A stretch of 64,000 nt of DNA from Gigaspora rosea (taxonomy: Eukaryota > Glomeromycota > Glomeromycetes > Diversisporales > Gigasporaceae), in NCBI GenBank assembly GCA_003550325.1, contig QKWP01000026.1, positions 268,981-332,980 on the forward strand, given 5' to 3'. Of the stretch, positions 1-11,742 are shown one piece after another. The number at the start of each line of letters is the position of its first letter. The stretch's first letter is position 1. A model generated the notes under the pieces. The model did no database searches and had not been told where the DNA came from. It saw nothing but the letters and a program-made list of their open reading frames with translations. The position numbers were made by a program, and so were the translations under genes.

Positions 1-338
1 AAAACGAATAAAAATGAATCACTATATGCTCGTCTAAATATTAAATGCTAACTTTTCATACATTAAAAGAATAGTTCTAATATTCATATATATTTAACAA
101 TGTAATTAATAATTTTTACATTCCCTGCATAGAACACATCCACATTTGTTTTTCGGCAACGGCAGGAATCTAGTCGGGTGTCATGTCTAGAATATAATTA
201 CTAAATTTTTTTTAAACAAATATAAATTTATCTTTTTCAACATAAAAACTTGCATCCCCAAGTTATTCCTATTTTGTTTAGGCATGAGAAGTTTTTCTGT
301 TATGCCAATATATTAATGAAAAAAATCAATGTAATTAT
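1..338. other. AT-rich non-genic start of window
   Basis: No open frame of note, RNA gene or bounded element is visible. The sequence lies just outside the left end of the Helitron-like element that begins at 621. Confidence 0.5.
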
Positions 339-349
339 TAATAAGTAAT

Positions 350-533
350 TATTATCAGTAATTTATTACATTGCTGTACATTTCACAATCAATGAAAATC
401 GAGAAAGAACGCATGTTCATTCAGAATTAAATTTAGAAATGATGTGGAACAATAAGTGATTATTATCAGTAATTTATTACATGATCTGCATACAAGATGA
501 AAATCAGAAAGAACACACGTCAATTCAGAATGG
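350..533. repeat. Two-unit direct repeat, about 100-bp period
   Basis: A unit starting AATAAGTRATTATTATCAGT occurs at 350 and again at 451. Both units continue through TTATTACAT, ATGAAAATC, GAAAGAAC and ATTCAGAAT blocks with small differences. It lies just outside the Helitron-like end at 621, and no function is suggested. Confidence 0.75.
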
Positions 534-1989
534 AACAATAATAGTATCCTGTCCTGTGTAAAGTATGTAATAATAGCATAAAGTACTTATTGTATTCATA
601 TATATAATATAATAATAAGGTAGCTGCGCAGTGCATGACACAGCGCAGGACCAGTACGATCAGCTATGTAGTAATTAAATTTTGGAGTATTTTTCAATTA
701 ACTATCAAGATATACCGGTATTTATCTGTACTGATTAACATAAATAAAATGATCCTTAGCATATTAGAATAGCACACTTTTATCAAAAAGATTTTAAATA
801 AAATACCTGATTTTATTATTTTCACAAATATTACAATAGTGCTATTATGTTTTAAAAAAAAGATAAGATACTCAATTATTTAATATCCCAGATAAAATTA
901 TCTGGCCGGCATTACCATATCATCTGGCTGGCATTAATCTAATATCTGGCCTGCATTAACATATTTACTGTAAATTCTCAAGGGCTTGGAAAACCACGGG
1001 ACATAAATTTTTTTTCTATTTTGGTAATTAGAATAGTATTAAAGTTATTTTGAAGTTAGGAAGGAAAGAATATTTTGACCAAATAGGGGGATTTCATACC
1101 TTAGTTCAAATTCGAACTTTGGTCCAAATGTGTACCTGACCAAACTAGGTATGAATTTGTACATATGTCTAAGCAGTTACAAATTCGTCTATTAATTTAA
1201 CTGATTAGAAGCTAAAAAAAGTAGTATAGCAATATAAATTAGAAATGCAACAACTATGTATGCAGTAAAGGTTAAAAAGTATTTAAGACCTATCTTTTTG
1301 CCTGAATAAAAAAATAACTCGTAAGAGTTCTTAACTTCGAAAAGATAAATAGCAGAAGTTGTTCTTAAAACAAATACTTCCTTTAGGTACAATTTCTCTT
1401 GTATTCATGATAGTTGTAAAATTCCAATACTCGAGTATAAAAATGAGAGAAAGAGTATTGATTGTTAATTCAGAACTTCTTTTTATAAGAATCAAATAAC
1501 TCTTAATCAGTTTCGTCACCTTACCATTATCTCTGATTATGTCAAATAATCGAAATTACCGAAAATCCAATTTCGCCAACATGTAACTGCGGACAATTAT
1601 TAAGAATCTTAACGATTGTAACTGAATATCAAAACCTTATTGTACTGTATACAAGAAGAATTTTCTTAACAACTACAGAGCTAATTGGAACCTATGATCA
1701 AATAAGTACAAACTAACCACAAGGTTAGACTTATTTTGATCACCAATTATGCTACAGCAAGACCCGAAGACCTTGAACCTCAGACCAAATTTTTCCATGC
1801 CACTTTCTGCCTTCTACCTCAAGAGTTTGGAGTCTTGAAGGAGATTTGGATTGTATTTAGAGTAGTGCTATAGTTAGTTAGTTAATTTTTTAGTGAACAT
1901 CCCTAGTTAGCCCTTTATCAATGGGCATTATTTCGAATTTTGGCTTAAATGAAGCTAATTTGGACTGAATTTATAAATTGATATTATTC

Positions 1990-2950
1990 TAATTTATAGA
2001 GTAATTGTAAAAAATTGAAATAGAACTTACTATTGTAGTGATCACAGTATGTGGATGAGCTAGTTTTCATTGAATTATCGTGACTTCTATATGATTTAGT
2101 GTTTCAGGTTCAAATCCAAAACATTTCGCCCAGAAGAATTTTAATTCGCCATATAAGTCCGAAACAAGTTTCACCCAAATTGATCTGCAAATTTGAGTTT
2201 CGCTTGAAATACTAATATGATTAAGGTAGTCTGCATTTACATTATTGATATCTTTTTTACAAATAATTGATATCTTTTTTACAAATAATTGATATCTTTT
2301 TTACAAATAACTGTAAAAAATTGTTAAAAGAACTTACTATTTTAGTATCACAGCAGGTAGTTTATTTTGAGTTAGTTTGCATAACAATTATCAAATTATA
2401 GTAAGAAAGTCTGTTACGAAATTTACTCTATTCTAATGATATGCAGTATATAGTTAAGGTTGTTGAGTTGGTTTGTATTGGAATATATGTGCTTGGTGCT
2501 AGAAAAAGGAACAGAATTGACATATAAAAAATTCTTCACAAAAATTAATTAACTTGTGAACTATTAATCAGAATTATATGTTCTTGGTGCTATTCGATTC
2601 GTCTTATAAAAATAAAAATTTGATCAATAGTTCGCGAGAAAATTAATTTTTTTTAAGAATTTTTTTATGCCATTTTCCTAGCACCAAGCCCAAAATTTTG
2701 TAGCTTTTATCATGAATTGCTGTAAAACATTCTGTTAAAGAACTTGTTCACTATTTTAGTAAAGACAAAAAAGTTAAGTTAGTTTGTATTAGAGTTACCA
2801 AGATTTTACCATAAAAAATTCTGTTACAACTTAATCGATATTTAGTATGTAGTTAAGGGTTGAATTAATTTGCAATGAAATTATCATGAATTACTGTAAA
2901 AAATTTTCTTACAAAACTTTCTCGCTATTAAAATATGTGGTTAAGGCTGA
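1990..2950 (+). repeat. Degenerate tandem repeat, about 115-130-bp unit
   Basis: Blocks reading roughly TTAGTTTGYATTAGAATTAT, then ATTACTGTAAAAAATTCTGT and ACTATTTTAGTAT recur several times with strong divergence. The same unit appears reversed at about 23290-23480 and 25390-26290. Unit boundaries are approximate. No coding function is suggested. Confidence 0.5.
2244..2312. repeat. Three-copy 22-23-bp tandem repeat
   Basis: The unit ATTGATATCTTTTTTACAAA is repeated three times head to tail with near-perfect identity, so this is a recent local duplication inside the degenerate repeat field. Confidence 0.85.
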
Positions 2951-4968
2951 ATTAGTTTGTATTAGTATGTGTTCTACTAATTAGTTAACTTTGCGTGAAG
3001 TTGATTTTTTAAAAAAATAAATATATGCTCTGATATTACTACTCAAGAAGCTGTAATAATAATAAGAATAATTATACCCTTGATATCTCACGGTTATTAA
3101 TTCATAGTCGATTACGAATTGTGATGATCATGTTATGACATTAATCATTTAAACAATGTTGCAATAATTACAGATTAAGCATTATTTTCCCACAAAATTA
3201 TTTTTCACACAACCACAGTTCCCATGATATATCATATTCTCACACCAGCATGACTTGAATTAAGTTAGACACATGATACAGTGTCGATATTATTGCTATA
3301 ATTGGAAAAATGAAAACCATTACTTATACCAAAAAAGGTTTTTGAAAAATTAGCTCCCTCCCACATTTCATGTTACACATTCAACATGATCGATATTTAG
3401 TAGGTGTGAATTAATTTGCAATAAAATTATAGTGAATTACTGTAAAAAATTCTCTTACAGAACTTTCTCACTATTAAAATATGTGGTTAGGCAGAATTAG
3501 TATCGGAATTTATCAGTATGTGTTCCACTACCTAGTTAACTTTGTGTGAAGTCGATTTTTTAAAAACATATATATATGCTCTGATATTACCGCTGTAATA
3601 ATAATAATAATAATTATACCCTTGATATCTCATGGTTATTAATTCATAGTCGATTACGAATTGTTATGACATTAATCATTTAAACAATGTTGCAATAATT
3701 ACAGATTTAGCATTATTTTCTCACACAATTATTTTTCACACAACCACCGCTCCCATGATATATCAATGTCGTACTATATTCTCACACCGTATGACTGAAT
3801 TACTTAGACATATGATACCGAGTCGATATTATTGCTATAATTGGAAAAATGAAAACTATTACTTACACCAAAAAAGAATTTTGAAAAAATCAGCATAGCA
3901 AACATCAAAAAAAAGTTGAACAGAAACCCTCCCTCCCACATTTCATATTACACATTCAACGTGATCGTACTGGTAAAAGTTGAACAGAAACCATCCCTCT
4001 CACTTTTCGCATTACACAAAAAAGTTCTCATACTAGTATTATTCAGTATAAGACACATTTCAAAATCAAATCACACATGCATTAATTAGCAACAATAAAC
4101 AGGCATAATTTCAAAAAAAAAGTATTTCATATTATTATTCATAGTCAAGTTTCACCGATCACAACATATTTACACATAATTATGAGTATATTTCCACACT
4201 TACATTGCACGTGTCATCATCCCGGTCATCAAAATCACCATAACACTTGCCTGAATTAGAAAAACGAAAACTATTACCCACACTAAAAAAGGATTCTTCA
4301 AAAATTAGCATAGCGAACATCAAAAAAGTTGAACAGAAACCATCCCTCACACATTTCATGTTACCAAGAAACGTGATCATACTGGTACAAGTATGATAAT
4401 ATTCTCGATTTAAATAAATTGTCATAACTTAAAATTTTCTCACGGTATGATTACGGTTTTTGGACATAGCAAATCAAAAACGGCAAAGTGCCAAAAACAT
4501 TTTATCATAGAAAACCATAAAACATCGATTACGTAACACCCTTATTAGGAGTACAAGGACTTAATGTAACGTAATAAAGTAAGTTTATATTATTATTACT
4601 TGATATTATCATGTATCAATCAATTTAATAAGATTCATTCAAAACCAGATCACGCACGGATTAATTAACAATACTAAACAGGCATAATTTCAAAAAAAGA
4701 ATCCCATACTATTAGTCAATTACAACATAAAATGTCATTTTTGGCATGAATATATTTCCCACACCATCATTCAATATACATTAGATACACGTGTTGTGAT
4801 CCCGTGCCGTCAGAATCACCGTAACCCCTGCCTAAATTGGAAAAATGAAAATCATTACTCCTACTAAAAAAGGTTTTTTCAAAAAACAGGATAAGCGACA
4901 TCAAAAAAGTTTAAGGAAACCATCCCTATACATATTTCATATTTCACAAGAAACGTGATCATACTGGT
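2834..4968 (-). repeat. Four tandem copies of the Helitron-like 5' end
   Basis: Four units of about 410-590 bp end near 3389, 3975, 4385 and 4968. The last three end in the 5' terminal motif (GTGATCRTACTGGT on the plus strand); the first ends in a diverged form near 3385. Units share TTGGAAAAATGAAAA, the triplet-A AAAAAAGG block, AAAGTTGAACAGAAACC and CACATTTCATRTTAC. The first two units (2834-3389, 3390-3975) are the most alike. Multiple stacked 5' ends suggest repeated end duplication or successive insertion of the same family into itself. Confidence 0.7.
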
Positions 4969-5307
4969 ATTATTATTATACTTTATAAGTTTAAAGTGTA
5001 ATTGATTTATATCACCTATTAAATAAATATAATAAACAAACGAAATATTAAAATCATGTTCTTATTTAAAATACATTAAATTTATGATGTAGACAAGTTT
5101 TACACCGAGTGATGCTAGATATAAATAATACGCAAATTAAAATTTTTATTATAATTGTATTTTACCCTATATTATCCTATATTATATCTTAAGTTAACCG
5201 GATACCTCAATAATTTATCTGCTTATCAGTTTTATAATTTGGGTATCTGGATAGCCTAACAGTTAACCGGTTATTGTACCCTAGGGTACGACCATTAATC
5301 ATATAAT

Positions 5308-5512
5308 TTTGAGACTTTCATAAAATGAATTAATAAAAAAAATTCATTATTCCTACCAAACTAGAATTTCATATGATCATACTTATTTTATAATGGCCTC
5401 AAGCTAGCATCAACTGCAATAATTAAAATAAAAATATATTAATTTTCAAAAATGATCTGTAGTATCATACTTAGTATGTTCCTGGTTTTAGCGCAACTGT
5501 GTCACGCAGCTA
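5308..5512 (+). repeat. Detached Helitron-like 3' end
   Basis: This 205-bp block is about 90% identical, in the same orientation, to 11122-11325, which forms the 3' end of the element at 10570-11325. It ends in GTGTCACGCAGCTA, as the family 3' ends do. No matching 5' end is placed clearly upstream. The sequence diverges immediately after GCAGCTA, which supports this as a true terminus. Confidence 0.6.
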
Positions 5513-5650
5513 CACTAATTTAATTAATGGGAAATCGAATGAACAACCAAGTTACTATTTCAATGAATAAAATATGGGGATGAAATCATCTTTTTTTATA
5601 ATTACTCTGACTAAAATTTGAATTGACATTCTGCGCAATGATTGGCGTTA

Positions 5651-5884
5651 GGCCGTTTGAAGTTGATTCTTCGGTTAACATCACTTTTCCAGGACTCTCG
5701 GGAGGGGGGAGCAGGGAAAAATGAAATGAACATATGAAACGAACATAAAAAATGAACAAAGATGGGCCAATTTCATTGATTGATATAAATCAGGTGACTG
5801 GCGAGAGTTATCCAGCATTTTGGGGGGAGGTGGGGAGACTTCAGCTGGGGGTGATGTTAACCGAAAAATTAACTTCAAACGGCC
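5651..5884. mobile_element. MITE, PIF/Harbinger type, TTA duplication
   Basis: Terminal inverted repeats of about 34 bp begin GGCCGTTTGAAGTTGATT at 5651 and end as the complement at 5884, with minor mismatches. TTA stands directly outside both ends (5648-5650, 5885-5887), the 3-bp duplication typical of PIF/Harbinger transposases. The 234-bp interior has no coding capacity; the apparent open frame there is chance. Confidence 0.8.
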
Positions 5885-5887
5885 TTA

Positions 5888-6760
5888 ACAGTTTACTTTT
5901 ATATTTTGAAAATATCCTTTGTTAAAATGATATAGCTCTTTAAATTCATCTCAAAATAAAAGTCACATAAATATATCATAAAGAACAAGTTCTATATTTT
6001 AATGTCAAGCCAATGCAACTTTACTGATAATCTATTGAAGCTAAAAATATCATGACCGAAGTAAACTCTCCGAACTGATGGTGACACACTGAAAAAAAGG
6101 TGACCAGCACTTCTATCATTTATCATCGATATAATACTATTTTATTTGCTTATTCGATTCCTGGCTTATTTAGATTTTGCTTTCATTTCATTGAATAAAA
6201 TCTTGAAATACCCTTAGTCTGTGTATGTAATGATTGATAAGACATTCACTTCTCACCTACTTTATTAACAACTATAAAGTTTGACTTATGTACTGGAGCA
6301 TATCTCTAACTCATTCTATATCTAGGGTACTCGGTGTGGAATACATCGTATATAAAGTTTAATATATCTATCCAATATAATACATATTGCAAATACTATG
6401 CTTAGATACCAGGTATAAATCATTATTGCATTATCTAACTTTTAAAACTGGCGGGATATACTTTATGGGATGGACATGTCAGAAATTAAAATGTTTGCAA
6501 TATTTTCCTGTGCTGAAACAACTCTACCAATTATATGCTCAACTGTTTGTGAGTACAGAAAGAAACTATTAGCTAGTTTAATTGATAAATTATACCTACT
6601 TAATTGAATTTACAGACATATTTACTATTGCCCAATGCATATAGTATTTCCAAAAATCAGAAAAAAGTTCTTGAATAAGAGCTATGGTATGGTATTGTAT
6701 GCAAGGCTGATGCTATCAGTTATTGTAATTATTGATTCATGCTCTATGGATCTGCTATAA
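5888..6760. other. Non-genic AT-rich stretch
   Basis: I see no supported gene or bounded element. Short open frames here have no coding character. Confidence 0.4.
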
Positions 6761-6769
6761 TTAATTAAA

Positions 6770-8288
6770 GGGAAATTATAGGCATCTCTCACGAGAGATG
6801 CATCTCCCCGGGAGATATATCTCCCACCCGGCGTATCGATGCTGGATCAGGGGTCGGTTCATCACCCTCCGGTGAACACATGATAGATAAGTATTGTTTC
6901 CTTTTCTGTATTGTTTTTTTTTATTTTTTTTTTCTTTTTTTAATCTACTTTTCTGTTCTTCGCTTTGTTGTAGGTTTTTTTTCGTAGTTTTTTTTTTCTA
7001 AACTAACGCTTTTTTTCTTTGCATTAGTGGAGTCGCCGTAGGTGTCATTATTTTTCTGTACTTTCAGCAACCTGGTTGGATGGCATACGAAAAGTTGAAA
7101 TGCTTAGGGACGGTAATAACGATATCTACAAAAGAGCATGTAAACCTTCCAGCACCATTGCACTCAAGACATTGGGCGGTTCTAAGGGTTTTAATCATTT
7201 TGGTTCGTTGTTTATGGAGTATAGAGACTCTGGACTTTCGTCTTTTCAGCGCTGGTGGTTGGTTTGTTTCTTTTTTTTATTTTCTCTTTTATTTTCTTGA
7301 CTTGACTAATCATCTCGGTGCCATTGTATATGGTTATTTCGGGCTTCATTGTTTCGGTGCCGTCATTGGTGATTTCAACTCTTGGCTTTCCAGTTGTTTG
7401 GGGTTTGTGATTTCGGTACGGTAAGTCTTGTCTGTATTTTCGCGTAGATACAGGGTTTTTTTTCTCGACCAATCTCGTTTACTTTAGAGCCATCTTTGGT
7501 GGTGACTTTTGGCTTCGTTTTTGTTGGTGGTGACTTTTGTCTTCGTCGTCGTTGGTGGTGACTTTTGGCTTCGTCGTCGTTGGTGTTGGACTTTGCTGGT
7601 TCGTTGACGTTATTTGTGGAGGTTTCGTTGGTGATTTTAGTTCTTATTACTGTATTAGTAAGTAAGTCTTGTTTTCAGTAGATTTTTTTTCTTTTTTTTT
7701 TTTCTTGACTAATCTTTTTCACTTTAGAGCTGTCATTGGTAGTGACTTTAGGCTTTGTTGTCGTTGTCTTTGAAGCCTTCATGGTATGCTTTCGTCGGGC
7801 CTTTGGTGTTTTTCTCCTTGAGAGTAGGGTGGAAGTTCGTAGTGGTTCTGATATACAAGTCGATTTTCAATAGTATCGTGAAATATTTTAGTTTTTTTGT
7901 TTTTGTTTTTTTTTTCTCACTTAGCACGAATTGGTATCGTGTGAAGATTTTTAGGTTTTTTTTTCTAAGATGTTATAATATTGTAATTGTCCGTCTGTGT
8001 TTAATAAATTAAATATAAATTAAATATTCTAATTTTAATAAAGTATGTTATATTGGTTTTGCGGGAACTGAACCAAATTTTATGGGATCGTGGGTGCTAA
8101 AAAAAGTTTAAAAAGTTATTCGGGCAATGAATTTTGTCCGAAGTTGATCGGTCCGAGTAGTACAAATATGCCTGGCTCGAGTAGTACCTCAGAATCTGTG
8201 TCACGTGATATGTGCAGTTTTTGATTGGTTGGGAGCTATATCTCCCGCAGAGAGATATATCTCTCGTGGAAGATGCCTAAAAGCACCC
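6770..8288. mobile_element. Mutator-like element, 1.5 kb, 9-bp duplication
   Basis: Terminal inverted repeats of about 55 bp: the left end runs GGG..TAGGCATCT..CACGAGAGAT.. and the right end is its complement, with a few mismatches. The 9-mer TTAATTAAA lies directly outside both ends (6761-6769 and 8289-8297), which is the Mutator/MULE target-duplication length. No MURA-type transposase is present, so the element is non-autonomous. The interior is T-rich and less AT-biased than its surroundings, and holds duplicated modules (see 7421-7782). Confidence 0.85.
7421..7782. repeat. Duplicated module with intron-like borders inside the Mutator-like element
   Basis: Two similar modules start GTAAGTCTTGT (7421 and 7662) and reach ACTTTAGAG (7487 and 7727). 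These are 66-67-bp stretches with good GT..AG intron borders on the plus strand. Between and after them a GGTGGTGACTTTTGGCTTCG unit of about 27-30 bp repeats three to four times. On the minus strand the same DNA reads as short lysine/threonine-rich frames, for example from an ATG at 7782 (43 codons). The two readings exclude each other, and neither gives a recognisable protein. Confidence 0.5.
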
Positions 8289-8366
8289 TTAATTAAATGA
8301 TGTAAAATGTAAAAACATATCACCATAAATCATATTACAATAATTCGACAATATTAAGCTATCAAC

Positions 8367-8804
8367 AATTACAGCTTTTCTCATAAATTCTGAGGCAAAA
8401 CTTACTTGTTTTCTGAAATCCTTCGGTTTCATCTTATGAATCATCTAGCCATTCGGAAATTCTATTGCCATTTTCGGATTGAAGTTCCAAAGACAACAAT
8501 GTGCTAAGTGGCTTTTAGGATAAAATCAGGGACACTTGAAGAACAAGGAACACAATGATCATTATATCATGTGAAATCATGCAATTACGTCATTGTTTAC
8601 TAGCACTAAACAAATTAGCCTAAACTAAACTATCACCTAACCCTAATACTAACCCTAATGTAGGCTAAACACTTAATCATGTGATGTGATTATCATGAAG
8701 ATATCACTGGGTTCCTTGATCTTCAATCTTCTCTTAAAACCAAAGTGACTTTGGGAAACAGCAAATTTTTAGTTTGTCTCAGAATTTATAAGACAGCTGT
8801 AATT
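8367..8804. mobile_element. TIR element, AATTACAGCT family
   Basis: Inverted ends of about 32 bp read AATTACAGCT, then TCATAAATTCTGAG, and appear as the complement at 8804. Flanks TATCAAC and TACCAAC may be a diverged 7-bp duplication. A second member lies at 21371-21540. No coding sequence is present. Confidence 0.6.
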
Positions 8805-10362
8805 TACCAACTAGTTTTTTTATAAACTGCACTAACCTTAACCCCAACTCTAAGCTTGACTATAACGACAATGACCAGAATTTCTTCGTCAGTGAAATGA
8901 ATTCCTCGTTGAATTTAATCTTTAGAAAATAACCTTGTCAGTAAATTAATTGTCTGTAAATTAATAATCAAGGAAATATGTTATTAGTGAAATAAGAGGA
9001 ACTAATACAATTATATAGGAGCGTTTGAAAACCTAAGAAGTTTCACTATTTGTGTTAATGTTCCGCAGAATGATGTTTTATTAGGAACAAGTTGTTTTAA
9101 ACATTAAAGATTACTGAATTACTAGTAAGGTCCTTATTCCAACATTATTCATAAAACTCAAAGTATTGAGGTGATGTAACTTCTATAGGATATCCTATCT
9201 TTCTTAGTATACATTATTATCATTTGAAAGACTAGAATAGTGGTTATATGCTTGAAATTTACCAGATGACTACTCAAAACTATAGACATCTTATCTTAAT
9301 TATTAGATGATAAAATCAATCCTATGGGTCAAATCGTGTGCCAATTGTTATTACTATGGTAAATGAGCTTAAAATATGAACGTAAATCATTCGTTTATTA
9401 TCAAAGATGAGATATGCAACTAGATTAAGTGATGTTGGTACTCGAAATTTTTATATATAGGTCAGGTTTAAGAATGAGTCACCGTCATAGAAGAACTAAA
9501 TAAAGTTATTTGCTTTTTGAAAAAATTATTGAGATTGGATCGTTAAATTGCGTATACTAGGACGAATACCAGGAATAAATGTATATGATTATATGGTTTA
9601 TATGGCTAGCTAAGCGGGTCCTGTTCGCGAAATCTTAAGTTTGATTGATCCGCATGACTTATTCGTCAAATTTTTGTTATTTTTACGCATGAATTCATTA
9701 TGCAATTATTTTTCGCAAATGAATTCATCATGTATTATATCTTACATATATCCTTGGTATAGTTTTACATATGTACGCAGATACCCAATTACACATATTT
9801 ATGATTAAGAACGGCAAACATGAGTGATATCACGTTTACAATAACTAACGAAAGTAAAAGCAATTATTTTATACGCAAAAATTGTTAACCCGATCCAATT
9901 AATTTTCATATTTACCTGTTATTTGAAGTTTTTTATTTTAGGATTTTTTATTGGGTTGATGAAATGATAATTGCTGATCGTCAAAGACTTGTGCAAAAAA
10001 TTTTTATATGGTGATCGCCAAAAGTACAGATACTGTATGTCAGAATGGACCTTAAGTTGATTCTAAATTTGCTTTAAATTGAAATGAAATTTTGTATCCA
10101 CTCAAATCTTACTAGGAACGTAAGTGTATGGTTTTACTGGCATCTAAATTGAAGGCAAATCTTAAAGCTGATTGGTGTACATTTTTTCTTATGATCATTA
10201 TGTTTTATGTAACATAAAATTTCTAATTTTAGAGGGAGGTTAAAGCGAAGTGAAATTTAGTTAGGTGGTGTATATATTTATATATCAAGAAGCGGTGGCT
10301 TATGCAGCATGTATATCATGTATTAACTTCCATAAATAATAATCTGTGTCATTTGTAATCTA
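8805..10362. other. Non-genic stretch
   Basis: This 1.5 kb of AT-rich sequence has no open frame with coding character, no RNA gene and no bounded repeat that I can recognise. Confidence 0.4.
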
Positions 10363-10479
10363 GGATAGCATGTTACTATGTCCAATTTGGTTCAATTTTT
10401 TTTTGGACATATGTCAAATTGAAATGGACATATGTCCAAAAAAAATTGAACCCCAATTGGACATAGTGACATGCCATCC
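10363..10479. repeat. Foldback palindrome, about 52-bp arms
   Basis: GGATAGCATGT..ACTATGTCCAATT..GGACATATGTC is followed after an 11-nt spacer by its complement, ending ACATGCCATCC. Pairing is nearly perfect, so a transcript would form a strong hairpin. No clear target duplication is seen. Confidence 0.8.
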
Positions 10480-10569
10480 AATACTTCATTATTACGATCA
10501 ATGGCTTGCCATTTAAAGTAAAATCGGGTTTAAATTTTAGCCAACTTTTATTACAAAATGATTCATAAT

Positions 10570-11325
10570 ACCAGTATGATCACATGAAATGTGAGAGGGT
10601 TCAACTTTTTTGATGCACTACGTTGATTTTTGAAAATCCTTTTTGTTGGAATAATGATTTCATTTATTCACAATTACAATTTACCAGTACGATCACATGA
10701 AATGTGTGAGGGATGGTTTAATTAATGTTTTTGGGCGTGACCTATGCTGATTTTTGCAGAATCCTTTTTTAGTAGAAGTAATGGTTTTCATTTTATTCAT
10801 TTTTGGAAGGAGTCAACATTTTTACATATACTGTAACATCATAAGTCAATTATGCAATATGATACAAACATGGCATTATTGATTATAAAATTTGAAAATT
10901 GTGCCATCTAAATTTATAGTTCGTCCGTTTAAATGATTTAATTGGTTACCTGTGCATTATGATATGACATTTAATAGTAGTTACTATGATCTAGAAATCT
11001 GTAACATTTTTGATCGTCTACATGATTGGGGATATTGCCAGTTTGTTAATACTTAATTGTTGCGTGCAAATATTCTATGATTACATTATCATAATGATTT
11101 GTCATAGATTATTACTACATTTTTGAGACTTTCTTAAAATGAATTAATAAAAAAAATCATTATTCCTGCCAAACTAGAATTTTATATGATCATACTTATT
11201 TTATAATGGTCTCAAGTCAGCATCAACTGCAATAATTAAAATAAAAATATATTGATTTTCAAAAACGATCTGTAGTATCATACTTAATAAGTTTCTGGTT
11301 TTAGCGTGACTGCGTCATGCAGCTA
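10570..11325 (+). mobile_element. Short non-autonomous Helitron-like element
   Basis: The 5' end at 10570 carries ACCAGTATGATCAC followed by ATGAAATGTG. A second copy of the same end starts at 10683 (ACCAGTACGATCAC), so the 5' end is duplicated here too. The 3' part (11122-11325) matches 5308-5512 and finishes GCGTCATGCAGCTA. The sequence is non-coding. It is in opposite orientation to the relatives at 621-4968 and 29837-39647. Confidence 0.6.
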
Positions 11326-11390
11326 CCCTAATTAAGAAATTTCGAATTTAACGCATATTCACATTTTAACATTTAAATTAACGACATTAC

Positions 11391-11710
11391 TAAATGCACC
11401 ATTGGTGTTCAACACTATAATGTTCTTCACCAATTATATTTTTTAAATGTGGTATAACATAAGATCAGGTGTAACCTAAATTTTTGTTGTTTTGATTTTT
11501 TTTGAAAAATACCTTCTAACTCAAAATTTTATCTATGAACCCACTTTTTTTTTATAAAATAAAAATTCTTATAAAATTTTACTATATACTATGCCTTACC
11601 CTAACCCTAACTATTGACTCTAACTTAACATTTATTAAATTTAATTTTTGTTTATTTTGTTTTATTTTTTTAAATTGATCTTCATGTTACACCGCATTTT
11701 GGTATAAATT
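11391..11710. mobile_element. TIR element, TAAATGCACC family, partly degraded
   Basis: The left end TAAATGCACCATTGGTGTTC and the interior (TTTATCTATGAACCCAC, TATACTATGCCTTACCCTAA) match the reverse strand of 57907-58235 throughout. The far end is less well kept. A third, more diverged copy lies at 63155-63480. Confidence 0.6.
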
Positions 11711-11742
11711 AAAAGTATATTTAAGGGTAGGGCAAACATAGA

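Larger units (their letters stand above)
621..4968 (-). mobile_element. Non-autonomous Helitron-like element, 4.35 kb
   Basis: The 5' end (minus strand, 4968 inward) carries ACCAGTATGATCAC, the motif also found at 39647 and 10570. The 3' end is a hairpin with stem CTGCGC at 624-629 pairing with GCGCAG at 643-648. Just inside it, at 650-662, is an inverted copy of the 5' motif. This is the same terminal plan as the coding Helitron at 29837-39647. No Rep, helicase or RPA sequence is present, so it would depend on an autonomous relative. The exact terminal base is uncertain because flank junctions cannot be compared with an empty site. Two short open stretches inside (about 1192-1519 minus and 1705-1872 plus) could be captured fragments but match nothing I recognise. 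Confidence 0.6.

Noticed and set aside
5681..5878. 65-codon minus-strand frame
   Set aside because: It lies wholly inside the 234-bp Harbinger-type MITE and is a product of its inverted repeats.
7080..7424. Open frame of 114 codons inside the Mutator-like element
   Set aside because: It is composed of T-rich low-complexity codons, overlaps other open frames in both directions and matches no family.
8637..8660. CCTAACCCTAA-like words suggesting telomeric repeats (also near 11593 and 63357)
   Set aside because: Only one to three degenerate units, inside dispersed elements; not a telomere.
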